A stretch of DNA of 64,000 bases. Source: Streptomyces sp. RKAG293. GTDB taxonomy: Bacteria; Actinomycetota; Actinomycetes; Streptomycetales; Streptomycetaceae. Of this stretch, positions 21,140 through 29,092 are shown in pieces (the first letter of the stretch is position 1; the number at the start of each line of letters is the position of its first letter). Position numbers and translations under genes: made by a program. The notes beneath the pieces were generated by a model. It did no database searches. It was not told the DNA's origin and worked only from the letters and a program-made list of their open reading frames with translations. The stretch covers positions 5,927,501-5,991,500 of the forward strand of contig NZ_JAJOZB010000001.1 of the NCBI RefSeq assembly GCF_023701745.1. The letters run 5' to 3'.

Positions 21140-23572
21140 GTGCGAAGACGACGTGAACCGCGCGACGGGGTCGCCCCCGCGGCGGGCAAAGGACGGGTGC
21201 GCAGCCGCTTGCTGGCCGCCCTGTTGATCTGTGCTGTCATCGTGCCGGCCGCGGCCGCGCCCGGGGTGGCGGTCGCCGTGCGCGACGTGTCCGACGCGCA
21301 GGACGAGGTGACGGGGGCCGAGTTGGCCATCCGGGCGATCTCGCTGTCGCACTCCCTGGCCGACGAACGCGACGACATGGCCGCCTTCGTCGCCGGCGGC
21401 CGCTCCACCGCGCCCGGCACCGGCGCCCCCGGGCTCTCCGAATCGCAGCGCAGCCGGGTGGACCGGCAGGCGCAGAGCCTCTCGGCCGACGAGGACACCG
21501 GCGCGGAACTGCGCGAAGTGCTGGCGACCCTCCCGCAGATCCGGCAGGAAGCGCTGACCGGCACCGGGACACCGCAGGCCGTCGTCGCCGCGTACGGCCC
21601 GCTGCTGGACGCCCTGGGCAGGGTGACGGGTCCGGTGACCGCACCGCTCAGCCGCGCCGCCGCGCTGGCCGCCACCGAACGCGGGCTGCTGGTGAGCGCG
21701 CTCACCGGCACCGGCTCCCAGCGGCCGCTGGCCACCGACGCGCAGACCGCCGCGGTCCAGGAGCGGGCCGCGCTCGCCGACTTCCGCGCCACCGCGCCCC
21801 AGGACCTCCGCGACCAGTACAGCCAGACCGTCACCGGCGCGGATGTCACCGAGGCCGAGAGCGACCTCCGGCTCCTCACCGACCAGCCGCAGATGACCGG
21901 TTCCGACCGGGCGCTCGGCACGGCCGGGGTGAAGTCCGCGCTCACCGCCAGGATCGACCTGATGCGCAGCGTCGAGTCCTCGCTCGCCACCGCCGAGGCC
22001 GACGCGGCGGGCGAACGGCGGGACGACGCGGTGACCGCCCTCGAACTGCGGGTCGCCCTCGCCGCGGTGTGCCTGCTGGTCGCCGTCGGCGTCCTCGTCT
22101 CCACCGCCCGCTCCCTCACCCGGCCGCTCGCCGCACTGCACCGCTTCGCCAAGGGCGGGTCCGAGGAGGCACGCGTCGTCGGCGACGACGAGTTCGCGAC
22201 GGTCGCCCGCCGTATCAACGTGCTCGTCACCGAGCTGCGCGCCGTACAGGCCCGCGGCCTCGAACTCGGCGCGGAACAGACCCGGCTGCTCGGCATCCGC
22301 GACGCGCTCGCCGCGGAGCGCGACAGCCTGCTGCGCCGGCAGGACGCCGTGAGCGCCGCGCCCGCCGTGAGCGCCAGAACCGGCACCGACCGGACCGGCG
22401 GGCCCACCACGTACGTCAACCTGTCGCTGCGCACCCTGGGCCTGGTGGAGCGCCAGCTCGCCCTGATCGAGGGCCTGGAGGAGCGCGAGCAGGACCCGGA
22501 CCGGCTGGAGACGCTCTTCCGGCTGGACCACCTCGCCACCCGGATGCGCCGCAACAGCGAGAACCTGCTGGTCCTCGCCGGCACCGAGCACAGCCACGGC
22601 GGCGCCACCGCCAAGCCCGTGCCGCTGGTCGACGTGGCCCGGGCGGCGATCTCGGAGATAGAGCGTTACGAGCGGGTGCGGATCCAGGTGCTGCCCGCCG
22701 GGCAGCTGGCCGGCCACGCGGCCGACGACACCAGCCACCTGGTGGCCGAACTGCTGGACAACGCGACCGCCTTCTCGCCTCCGCAGTCCGAAGTGCAGCT
22801 CTCCGGCTGGATGCTGGAGAACGGCGAGGCCATGATCTCCGTCGAGGACCAGGGCATCGGCGCTCCGCCGGAGCGGCTCGCCGAGCTGAACGCGCTGCTC
22901 ACCGACCCCGAGCCGGCCGCGCCCGGCAACGCGACCGGTATGGGGCTGTACGTCGTGGCCCGGCTCGCCGCCCGCCACGGGATCCGCGTCCAGCTGCGCG
23001 AACAGAAGCAGGGCGGCATCGCGGCCGTCGTCATCCTGCCGCGCCGGCTGCTGCCCGCCGCCCGGCCCGACGAGGCTCCGGCCAACCCGGTGGAGGCCGC
23101 GATCGCGGAGCCGATGCCGGTGCCGGCGTCGGAGATTCCGGAGCCGGCGGCCGGGAGCCCGGAAGCGGTTCCGGTCGTGGCTGAGGCTTCGGGAGACGCG
23201 TCCGTGCAGCACACGGGACCCGAGCGGGACCCGGCCGGGGACCGGCCCACGGGCGGTGTCGTACGGCCGCGGCACACGCCCGACGACGCGCAAGCGGAAC
23301 CCGCCGCATCCGACGGATCCATCACCGGCAAGGGCCTGCCGCAGCGCGTGCCGCGCAGCAGCGGGCTGACCGGCGAGCCGGCCGCGCGGCGGCCGGAAAG
23401 GACCGGGCCGGTGGACGCGGAGGCGCTACGGCGTAAGTTCGGCGGATTGCAGCAAGGACTTCGGGACGGACGACGGGACGCGGAAGAGGAGACCCGGGCG
23501 GCAGACCCGGGGAAGGCAGGCCCAACGGGGGGCACAGGCGCAGCTGGAACCATCGAGGAGGCGAGCCGTTGA
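21140..23572 (+). CDS. cvnA: Conservon sensor kinase-like protein CvnA
   Basis: This is a membrane sensor of about 810 residues. It has an N-terminal membrane segment (LLAALLICAVIVPAAAA), an extracytoplasmic nitrate/sulfite-sensor-like helical domain (about 40-300), a second membrane span (ALAAVCLLVAVGVLV, near 305-325) and a HAMP-like linker. The kinase core includes an H-box-like RLDHLATRMRR and the ATP-binding motifs LLDNATAFSPP and GMGLYVVARLAARHG. The last about 170 residues are Pro/Ala/Glu-rich and probably disordered. CvnA proteins form a membrane complex with CvnB, CvnC and the GTPase CvnD, reminiscent of eukaryotic G-protein-coupled signalling. GTG 21140 is chosen; TTG 21128 is in frame and possible, and neither has a strong ribosome site. 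The stop overlaps the cvnB start. Confidence 0.9.
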   Translation: MRRRREPRDGVAPAAGKGRVRSRLLAALLICAVIVPAAAAPGVAVAVRDVSDAQDEVTGAELAIRAISLSHSLADERDDMAAFVAGGRSTAPGTGAPGLSESQRSRVDRQAQSLSADEDTGAELREVLATLPQIRQEALTGTGTPQAVVAAYGPLLDALGRVTGPVTAPLSRAAALAATERGLLVSALTGTGSQRPLATDAQTAAVQERAALADFRATAPQDLRDQYSQTVTGADVTEAESDLRLLTDQPQMTGSDRALGTAGVKSALTARIDLMRSVESSLATAEADAAGERRDDAVTALELRVALAAVCLLVAVGVLVSTARSLTRPLAALHRFAKGGSEEARVVGDDEFATVARRINVLVTELRAVQARGLELGAEQTRLLGIRDALAAERDSLLRRQDAVSAAPAVSARTGTDRTGGPTTYVNLSLRTLGLVERQLALIEGLEEREQDPDRLETLFRLDHLATRMRRNSENLLVLAGTEHSHGGATAKPVPLVDVARAAISEIERYERVRIQVLPAGQLAGHAADDTSHLVAELLDNATAFSPPQSEVQLSGWMLENGEAMISVEDQGIGAPPERLAELNALLTDPEPAAPGNATGMGLYVVARLAARHGIRVQLREQKQGGIAAVVILPRRLLPAARPDEAPANPVEAAIAEPMPVPASEIPEPAAGSPEAVPVVAEASGDASVQHTGPERDPAGDRPTGGVVRPRHTPDDAQAEPAASDGSITGKGLPQRVPRSSGLTGEPAARRPERTGPVDAEALRRKFGGLQQGLRDGRRDAEEETRAADPGKAGPTGGTGAAGTIEEASR

Positions 23573-24081
23573 ACGCGGCGAGTACGGATACGAAGGACCT
23601 GAGCCATGAAGCCCGGAATCTCCGGTGGTTGCTGAGCAACTTCGTCGAGGAGGTGCCGGGCGTCCACTCGGTCGCCGTGGTCTCCTCCGACGGACTGCTG
23701 CTGATCAACTCCGACCCGGATCCGGCGGCAGCGGCGGAACCCGGCGGGCAGCAGCCGCCGGCCGGCCCCGCGGACGCCCGTGCGGACCTGGCCACGGTCG
23801 TCTCCGGCCTCGCCTCGCTGACCGACGGCGCGGCGCGCCTGATGGACGGCGGCCGGGTCCGGCAGACCGCGGTCGCGATGGACGAGGGCAGTCTCTTCGT
23901 GATGTCGATCAGCGACGGCTCGCTGCTCGGCGTCCACGCCTCCGCCGATTGCGACATGAGCGTCGTGGGGTACCACATGGCCCTCTTCGTCGGCCGGGCC
24001 GGACACGTGCTGACCCCGGCGCTCCGCAACGAGCTGCGCCGGTCCCAGGAGGCCGCCGCCTCCGAGAGCGGGGCCCGCTGA
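23569..24081 (+). CDS. cvnB: Conservon roadblock/LC7 protein CvnB
   Basis: This 170-residue roadblock/LC7-fold protein begins with TTG overlapping the cvnA stop by four bases. Family features are LSHEARNLRWLLSNFVEEVPGV followed by SVAVVSSDGLLL, and a late DMSVVGYHMALFV strand-helix. Roadblock proteins act as GTPase-activating or scaffold partners of small Ras-like GTPases such as MglA. In the conservon CvnB is expected to couple CvnA to CvnD. The insert around residues 45-70 is Pro/Ala-rich. The gene ends in TGATG with cvnC, so the operon is tightly coupled. Confidence 0.92.
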   Translation: MNAASTDTKDLSHEARNLRWLLSNFVEEVPGVHSVAVVSSDGLLLINSDPDPAAAAEPGGQQPPAGPADARADLATVVSGLASLTDGAARLMDGGRVRQTAVAMDEGSLFVMSISDGSLLGVHASADCDMSVVGYHMALFVGRAGHVLTPALRNELRRSQEAAASESGAR

Positions 24082-24476
24082 TGTCCATGTCCCTGCCCCA
24101 GCGCGGCCTCGACCGCCGCACCGCCCGGGTCCGCCCGTACGCACTGACCGGCGGACGCACCCGTTTCGGCCATGTGCTGTTCGTCGAGACCTTCGTGGCG
24201 AGCATCGACGGCCAGGAGCCGAATTTCGTGCTGACCGCCGGCCGCTGGGCCGAGCGGGTGATGCCGGAGATGCGCGCGATCGTGGAGTTGTGCCGCAGAA
24301 TGCGGTCGGTGGCCGAGATCTCGGCACTGCTGCGGATGCCGCTCGGCGTCGTCCGCGTACTGCTCAGCGACCTGGCTGATCAGGGGAGGATCCGCGTCTA
24401 CGGCACCGGGCACGGCCCCGGCAGCCCGGATCGCGCGCTGTTGGAAAGGGTGCTCGGTGGACTTCGCAGGCTTTGA
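24081..24476 (+). CDS. cvnC: Conservon DUF742 protein CvnC
   Basis: This 131-residue DUF742 protein starts at ATG 24081, sharing one base with the cvnB stop (TGATG). It contains VRPYALTGGRT, typical of the family, and a winged-helix-like C-terminal part (MRSVAEISALLRMPLGVVRVLLSDLADQG). The helix-turn-helix look is a family feature, yet CvnC is believed to work inside the CvnABCD complex. The 3' end overlaps cvnD by 20 bases, continuing the translational coupling of the set. Confidence 0.92.
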   Translation: MSMSLPQRGLDRRTARVRPYALTGGRTRFGHVLFVETFVASIDGQEPNFVLTAGRWAERVMPEMRAIVELCRRMRSVAEISALLRMPLGVVRVLLSDLADQGRIRVYGTGHGPGSPDRALLERVLGGLRRL

Positions 24477-25065
24477 GGAGACCGGCGGCACGCAGGAGTG
24501 GCAGACGGAGCGCGGGCGCGCGCCGGTCTCCACCAAGATCGTGGTCGCGGGCGGCTTCGGCGTGGGCAAGACGACCTTCGTCGGCTCGATCTCGGAGATC
24601 ACGCCGCTCACCACCGAGGCGGTGATGACGCGGGCCAGCGAGTCCGTGGACGACCTGGGCTCGACCCCGGACAAGACGACGACCACCGTCGCGATGGACT
24701 TCGGCCGGATCACCCTGGACCAGGACCTCGTGCTGTACGTCTTCGGCACGCCGGGCCAGCAGCGCTTCTGGTTCATGTGGGACGACCTGGTGCGCGGCGC
24801 GATCGGCGCGATCGTGCTGGCGGACACCCGGCGGCTGGCCGAGTGCTTCCCCGCGCTCGACTACTTCGAGGGCTGCGGACTCCCGTACACCGTGGCGGTC
24901 AACCAGTTCGAGGGCACTCCCGAATACACCGAGCAGGACGTCCGCGAGGCGCTCGCCGTACCGCCGCACATACCGGTGTTGATCTGTGACGCCCGGAAGC
25001 GGTATTCGGTAGTGGAGGCACTCATGGCGCTGGTGGCGCACGCCTTGGCCGAACAGCCGCTCTGA
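24457..25065 (+). CDS. cvnD: Conservon Ras-like GTPase CvnD
   Basis: This is a 202-residue small GTPase of the MglA-like bacterial family. The P-loop is GGFGVGKTTF, the switch region includes DKTTTTVAMDFG, and G3 is FGTPGQQRFWFMW. G4 is degenerate as NQFEG in place of NKxD, a feature common in CvnD proteins, so guanine specificity may differ. It starts at GTG 24457 inside the end of cvnC. It is expected to cycle between GDP and GTP states as the output of the CvnA sensor. The flavoprotein gene follows by 43 bases, probably in the same transcript. Confidence 0.92.
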   Translation: MDFAGFEETGGTQEWQTERGRAPVSTKIVVAGGFGVGKTTFVGSISEITPLTTEAVMTRASESVDDLGSTPDKTTTTVAMDFGRITLDQDLVLYVFGTPGQQRFWFMWDDLVRGAIGAIVLADTRRLAECFPALDYFEGCGLPYTVAVNQFEGTPEYTEQDVREALAVPPHIPVLICDARKRYSVVEALMALVAHALAEQPL

Positions 25066-25108
25066 GCGATCCGTTCCCGCATTTTTTCACGAAAGCCGGA
25101 CCTTCATC

Positions 25109-26389
25109 ATGCGCAAGATACTCATCGTCGGAGCCGGTCAGGCCGGGCTCCAACTGGCCCTGGGTCTGCAGGGCCGTGGCTATGAAGTCACCCTCATGTC
25201 CAACCGCACGGCCGACGAGATACGCGACGGCCGGGTGATGTCCACCCAGTGCATGTTCGACACCGCGCTGCGGCACGAGCGCGATCTGGGCATCAACTTC
25301 TGGGAGGAGCAGGCGCCGCGCATCGAGGGTCTCGGTGTCTCGGTCGCGGCCCCGGACGCGTCGCGTCCCATCGACTGGGTCGGCCGCCTGGACGGCTACG
25401 CGCAGTCCGTCGACCAGCGGGTGAAGATGGCCGGCTGGATGGAGACCTTCGCCGAGCGCGGCGGCAAGCTCGTCATCCACGGTGTCGCGGTCTCCGACCT
25501 CGATTACTTCTCGCGCGCCTACGACCTGGTGCTGGTCGCCGCGGGCAAGGGCGAGCTGGTCTCCATGTTCCGCCGCGACGCGTCCCGTTCGCCCTACGAG
25601 GCCCCGCAGCGCGCACTGGCGGTCGCGTACGTGCACGGTCTCGGCCCGCGCCCCGAGCACCCCGACTTCCTGGCGGTGCGCTGCAACCTGGTGCCGGGCG
25701 TCGGCGAACTCTTCGTCATGCCGACCCTCACCACCTCGGGTCCCGCCGACATCCTCTTCTGGGAGGGCGTCCCCGGCGGTCCCCTCGACGTCTTCCAGGG
25801 CGTCAAGGACCCCGAGGAGCACCTGCGCCTCACCCTCGACCTGATGCGGCAGTTCACCCCGTGGGAGTACGACCGGGCCCGCTCGGTGGAACTCACCGAC
25901 GCGAACGGCACTCTCGCCGGCCGGTACGCGCCGACGGTGCGGCAGGGCGTCGCCGAACTGCCGTCGGGCGGTCTCGTCCTCGGCGTCGCCGATGTCGTGG
26001 TCGCGAACGACCCCATCACCGGGCAGGGCTCCAACAGCGCCGCCAAGTGCGCCGCGTCCTATCTGGAGAGCATCACGGAGCGCGGCGACCAGCCCTTCGA
26101 CGGCGCGTGGATGCAGTCCGCCTTCGACCGGTACTGGCGGATCGCCGAGCCGGTCACCAAGTGGACGAACGCGATGCTCGCGCCGCCGCCCGAGCACGTT
26201 CTCCAGCTGATCGGCGCCGCGGGCGGGCTGCAGCCCGTCGCGGACCGCTTCGCCAACGGGTTCAACGACCCGGCCGACTACGAGCAGTGGTTCTTCGACC
26301 CGGAGCTGGCCGCGGCCTACCTCGGCGAGGTCCAGGCCGGACAGGCCGCGCAGCCCGCGCAGCCCGCGCAGAGCGCGCAGAGCGCGTAA
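25109..26389 (+). CDS. Styrene/indole monooxygenase-like FAD protein
   Basis: This 426-residue flavoprotein has an N-terminal FAD-binding motif (ILIVGAGQAGLQLALGL), the StyA-type LMSNRTADEIRDGRVMSTQ, and a C-terminal FAD loop (NDPITGQGSNSAAKC). StyA enzymes are two-component, FADH2-dependent epoxidases needing a separate flavin reductase, and none is encoded nearby. The last about 16 residues are a repetitive Ala/Gln/Pro tail (AAQPAQPAQ), probably disordered. It sits 43 bases after cvnD and ends in its own terminator, so it looks like the fifth gene of the conservon. Other conservons carry cytochrome P450 genes in a similar position. The substrate is unknown. Confidence 0.85.
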   Translation: MRKILIVGAGQAGLQLALGLQGRGYEVTLMSNRTADEIRDGRVMSTQCMFDTALRHERDLGINFWEEQAPRIEGLGVSVAAPDASRPIDWVGRLDGYAQSVDQRVKMAGWMETFAERGGKLVIHGVAVSDLDYFSRAYDLVLVAAGKGELVSMFRRDASRSPYEAPQRALAVAYVHGLGPRPEHPDFLAVRCNLVPGVGELFVMPTLTTSGPADILFWEGVPGGPLDVFQGVKDPEEHLRLTLDLMRQFTPWEYDRARSVELTDANGTLAGRYAPTVRQGVAELPSGGLVLGVADVVVANDPITGQGSNSAAKCAASYLESITERGDQPFDGAWMQSAFDRYWRIAEPVTKWTNAMLAPPPEHVLQLIGAAGGLQPVADRFANGFNDPADYEQWFFDPELAAAYLGEVQAGQAAQPAQPAQSAQSA

Positions 26390-26395
26390 CGCGGC

Positions 26396-26442
26396 GGGGC
26401 CGGGCGGGCTCGTGACACGAGCCCGCCCGGCCCCGGAGTTTT
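26396..26442 (+). terminator. Intrinsic-type terminator after the conservon operon
   Basis: Nineteen-base perfect arms lie at 26396-26414 and 26416-26434 (GGGGCCGGGCGGGCTCGTG and its complement). They are followed by GGAG and TTTT (26439-26442). It lies between convergent genes, so it may also serve the minus strand. Confidence 0.88.
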
Positions 26443-26452
26443 CCCGCTACCC

Positions 26453-27613
26453 CTAGCCGACGTTGTTGCCCTGGTCGGATCCGCCGCCGTCGATCGGCGT
26501 TCTGGCGTCCGCCTTGGGGACGGCCGGCGGGACGTAGTTCTTCATCGGGCCCTGCGCGGAGTCGGGCCGGACCGCCCCCAGGATCGGGTTGGCGGCGATG
26601 GGCGAGACCTTCACGACGGAGCCGGGGCGCGGCGCCTGGATGACGAGACCGTCGCCGATGTAGATGGCGACATGCGTGGCGCCCGGGAAGTAGATGACGA
26701 GGTCACCGGGGCGCAGCAGGCTCAACGGCACCTTGGGCAGCTGCGCCCACTGCTCCTGGCTGGTGCGCGGGATCGCCCTCCCGGCGTGCAGCCAGGCCTG
26801 CGACGTGAGGCCCGAGCAGTCGTACGCGTCCGGCCCTTCGGCGCCCCAGACATACGGCTTGCTGAGCTGCAGGAACGCATAGCCGACCGCACGGTTGCCG
26901 GCCTCGGACGGCGTCCGGCTGCCCGCACCGAGGGCCTTGGAGTCCAGGAAGTCGCTCTGGGCCTGGTTGATGCCCTGCTCCTCGAGCTTCTGGAGCTCGT
27001 CGAGCTGAACGCCTGTCAGACCCGCGATGATCGTCTCGACGCGCTTGAGGTGCTCCTCGACCTGGACCTTCGCGGCGCCCTGCTGGGTCTGCAGCAGCTG
27101 CGCCTGGCCGAGCGCGCTCTGGGCGCCGGCGTTCAGCACCGCGATCCGCGCCTCGCCGGTCTTCAGCTGCTCCAGGACGTCGGCCTCGCTCCCGGCGGCC
27201 CGCTGCAGCAGGTGCTTCTGGGAGAAGAGCTGCTGCGGGTCGTCGCCGACCAGGAGGTTGAGGTACGGCGAGACTCCGCCGTCCTGGTACTGCCGGCGGG
27301 CGAGCATCCCGATCTGGTCGCGGGCCTCGGCGACCGCGACCCGCTGGTCGGCCAGCTGCTTGTCCAGCAGAACGGCCGTGGTCCGCTGCTTGGCGGCGGC
27401 TTCCTTGGCCTTGTTGAAGGCCTCGGTCGCCTGCTCGGTCTGCAGATAGAGCGTCTGGAGCTGGGTCAGCAGCTGGGGCAGCGGCTGTGACGGGGGGTCA
27501 TGGGGCGCGGCGGCCGCTTGCTGGGCGGGGAGCGAGAGTGCGGCGGCCGCGAGGAGCGCACCGCATATCACCGCTCGATGGATCCACCCACGGTTCCGTC
27601 GGGCCACTGACAT
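26453..27613 (-). CDS. Secreted NlpC/P60 (C40) peptidoglycan endopeptidase
   Basis: This 386-residue exported cell-wall hydrolase begins with a signal peptide (AVICGALLAAAALSLPAQQAAAA). Residues about 45-245 form long Ala/Gln/Leu-rich coiled coils, as in RipA- and SagA-type hydrolases, where they regulate activity. The C-terminal NlpC/P60 domain has the catalytic Cys in YDCSGLTSQAW, the His in ATHVAIYIG, and PYVWGAEGPD before it. The enzyme cuts stem peptides of peptidoglycan. ATG 27613 has AAGGTGAGGGG directly upstream. The Asn/Gly-rich tail is short. It reads away from the beta-propeller gene and converges with the conservon operon. Confidence 0.93.
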   Translation of the reverse strand: MSVARRNRGWIHRAVICGALLAAAALSLPAQQAAAAPHDPPSQPLPQLLTQLQTLYLQTEQATEAFNKAKEAAAKQRTTAVLLDKQLADQRVAVAEARDQIGMLARRQYQDGGVSPYLNLLVGDDPQQLFSQKHLLQRAAGSEADVLEQLKTGEARIAVLNAGAQSALGQAQLLQTQQGAAKVQVEEHLKRVETIIAGLTGVQLDELQKLEEQGINQAQSDFLDSKALGAGSRTPSEAGNRAVGYAFLQLSKPYVWGAEGPDAYDCSGLTSQAWLHAGRAIPRTSQEQWAQLPKVPLSLLRPGDLVIYFPGATHVAIYIGDGLVIQAPRPGSVVKVSPIAANPILGAVRPDSAQGPMKNYVPPAVPKADARTPIDGGGSDQGNNVG

Positions 27614-27748
27614 CCCCTCACCTTCGGTTGCACAGAGGTGATCACCTGCTGCGCCAAGATCCTGTCACGGATTGTCGTATCTTCGACAGTGGGAATAGGC
27701 GATTCCGCTCAATCCGGTCACCCCCGCGGGTGCCTTCCCCTCGCCTGC

Positions 27749-28978
27749 TCAGCCCATCGGCAGGGCCGTCACCGTGTTTCCGTTCTGGACGAACAGGACG
27801 CTACCCCGGGCGGCGAGCCGTATGCCGGTGGCGGCGCCGGTCCCCGCTCCCGGAACCCGGTAGCTCCACACCGCCTTGCGGGTGCGGAGGTCGAACGCCG
27901 CGACGCACGGCCGGCCGCCGGCGGTGGGTGCGTGCAGCACCCCGCCGTGCACCACCGGCGCGCACTGCGTGCCCAGCGGTGTCGCGGGGCCGCTCTCCCA
28001 CAGCGGGCCGCCGGTGCGGGCGTCGAGGGCGAGGACGCCCGCGGCGGACCCGGTGGCGTACAGGACGCCGTCGGCGATCACCGGATCGCTGTACGTCCGG
28101 TCACGGGGAGCGTGCCGCCAGGCGACGGTGCCGTCGTCCAGCGCGACCGCGGTGACCCCGCCGCCCGCCACGTAGGCGCGCGGACCGGCGACCGCCGGGC
28201 GGCCGTTGCCGGTGCCCCGCAGGGCGCGCGTCCACTGCCGTTCGCCGGTCCGCCGGTCGAGGGAGGTCAGGGCGTCGCCGTCGCAGTACAGCAACCGGTC
28301 TCCGGGCAGCACCGCCGTCGGCGCCTCGGAGGGGATGTGCCCGGCGGTGGCCCGCCACAGTTCGCGGCGGTCCTTGAGGTCGTAGGCGAGCAGCAGAGCG
28401 GCGTAGTCGTCGTCGAGCGGGCTGCCCTGGGACGCCGTCAGGTACAGCGCGCCGCCGTCGGAGGCCAGCAGCGCGTCCTGGGCGAACCGCAGACCGGCCG
28501 CGGGCTCCAGGGTCCAGCGGACCCGGCCCTTGGCGGCCGGGTCGACCGCGCGCGGCGCCGCGGCGCCCACGGTGTAGGCCACGTCCGCCAGCAGTCCGTC
28601 GCCGGTGGGCACCGGAGCGCCGTCGGGTTCGAAGCCGCCGGCGGTCCACAGCGGGCGCCCGGTGCGGGTGTCGAGGCCGATCAGGCCGTCGTAGCCCTTG
28701 AGGACGAGGAGGGTGTCGCTCACCGCCACCGGCGCGACGTCCACCAGTTCGGGCCCGTCGTACGTCCACAGCGGGGGCGGCGCGCTGCCGGGCGGGCGGG
28801 ATCGCCTGGGGCGGGGCTGCGAGGACGGGCTGCCGGAGGGGGAGGGGCCGGCGTCCCCGCGGGGGCCGCCGGGGGCGTTGCGCAGCCAGGTGATCCCGGC
28901 CGCGCTCGCCATCGCGGCACCGCCGAAGGACACCGTCAGCAGAGCCCGGCGCGACATCCCGGCGGGCTGGTCCGACAT
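27749..28978 (-). CDS. PQQ-like beta-propeller protein, probably Tat-exported
   Basis: This 409-residue protein begins with a twin-arginine-type signal (SRRALLTVSFGGAAMASAAG). A Pro/Ser/Arg-rich linker (about 35-65) follows, then repeated blades of the PQQ/quinoprotein type: VLKGYDGLIGLDTRTGRPLW, LLYCDGDALTSLDRRTGERQW and LYATGSAAGVLALDARTGG. Six to seven such repeats give a beta-propeller without an attached kinase or enzyme domain. It is probably a binding or scaffold protein outside the membrane. ATG 28978 is used; a second Met at residue 8, just before the SRR, is also possible. It lies between the chitinase terminator and the endopeptidase on the same strand, with no clear operon link. 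Confidence 0.82.
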   Translation of the reverse strand: MSDQPAGMSRRALLTVSFGGAAMASAAGITWLRNAPGGPRGDAGPSPSGSPSSQPRPRRSRPPGSAPPPLWTYDGPELVDVAPVAVSDTLLVLKGYDGLIGLDTRTGRPLWTAGGFEPDGAPVPTGDGLLADVAYTVGAAAPRAVDPAAKGRVRWTLEPAAGLRFAQDALLASDGGALYLTASQGSPLDDDYAALLLAYDLKDRRELWRATAGHIPSEAPTAVLPGDRLLYCDGDALTSLDRRTGERQWTRALRGTGNGRPAVAGPRAYVAGGGVTAVALDDGTVAWRHAPRDRTYSDPVIADGVLYATGSAAGVLALDARTGGPLWESGPATPLGTQCAPVVHGGVLHAPTAGGRPCVAAFDLRTRKAVWSYRVPGAGTGAATGIRLAARGSVLFVQNGNTVTALPMG

Positions 28979-29022
28979 GCGTGCGTGCCCCCTCCGGCCT
29001 GGACCTGTCGACGGAGACTACG

Positions 29023-29060
29023 ACCGCCCCCGGCCGGAATCCAGTCCGGCCGGGGGCGGT
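29023..29060 (-). terminator. Hairpin terminator of the chitinase gene
   Basis: Sixteen-base perfect arms (29023-29038 and 29045-29060) start ACCGCCCCCGGCCGGA and enclose a six-base loop. The hairpin lies 33 bases beyond the stop of the minus-strand chitinase gene. Confidence 0.87.
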
Positions 29061-29092
29061 GCGTGGTTACTTCTGGTTGCTCCTGATTGATC

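Noticed and set aside
27614..27748. Possible c-di-AMP (ydaO) riboswitch before the NlpC/P60 gene
   Set aside because: Such riboswitches often precede cell-wall hydrolase genes in actinomycetes, but this gap is only 135 bases and I do not see the conserved ydaO core or enough room for its folded domains.
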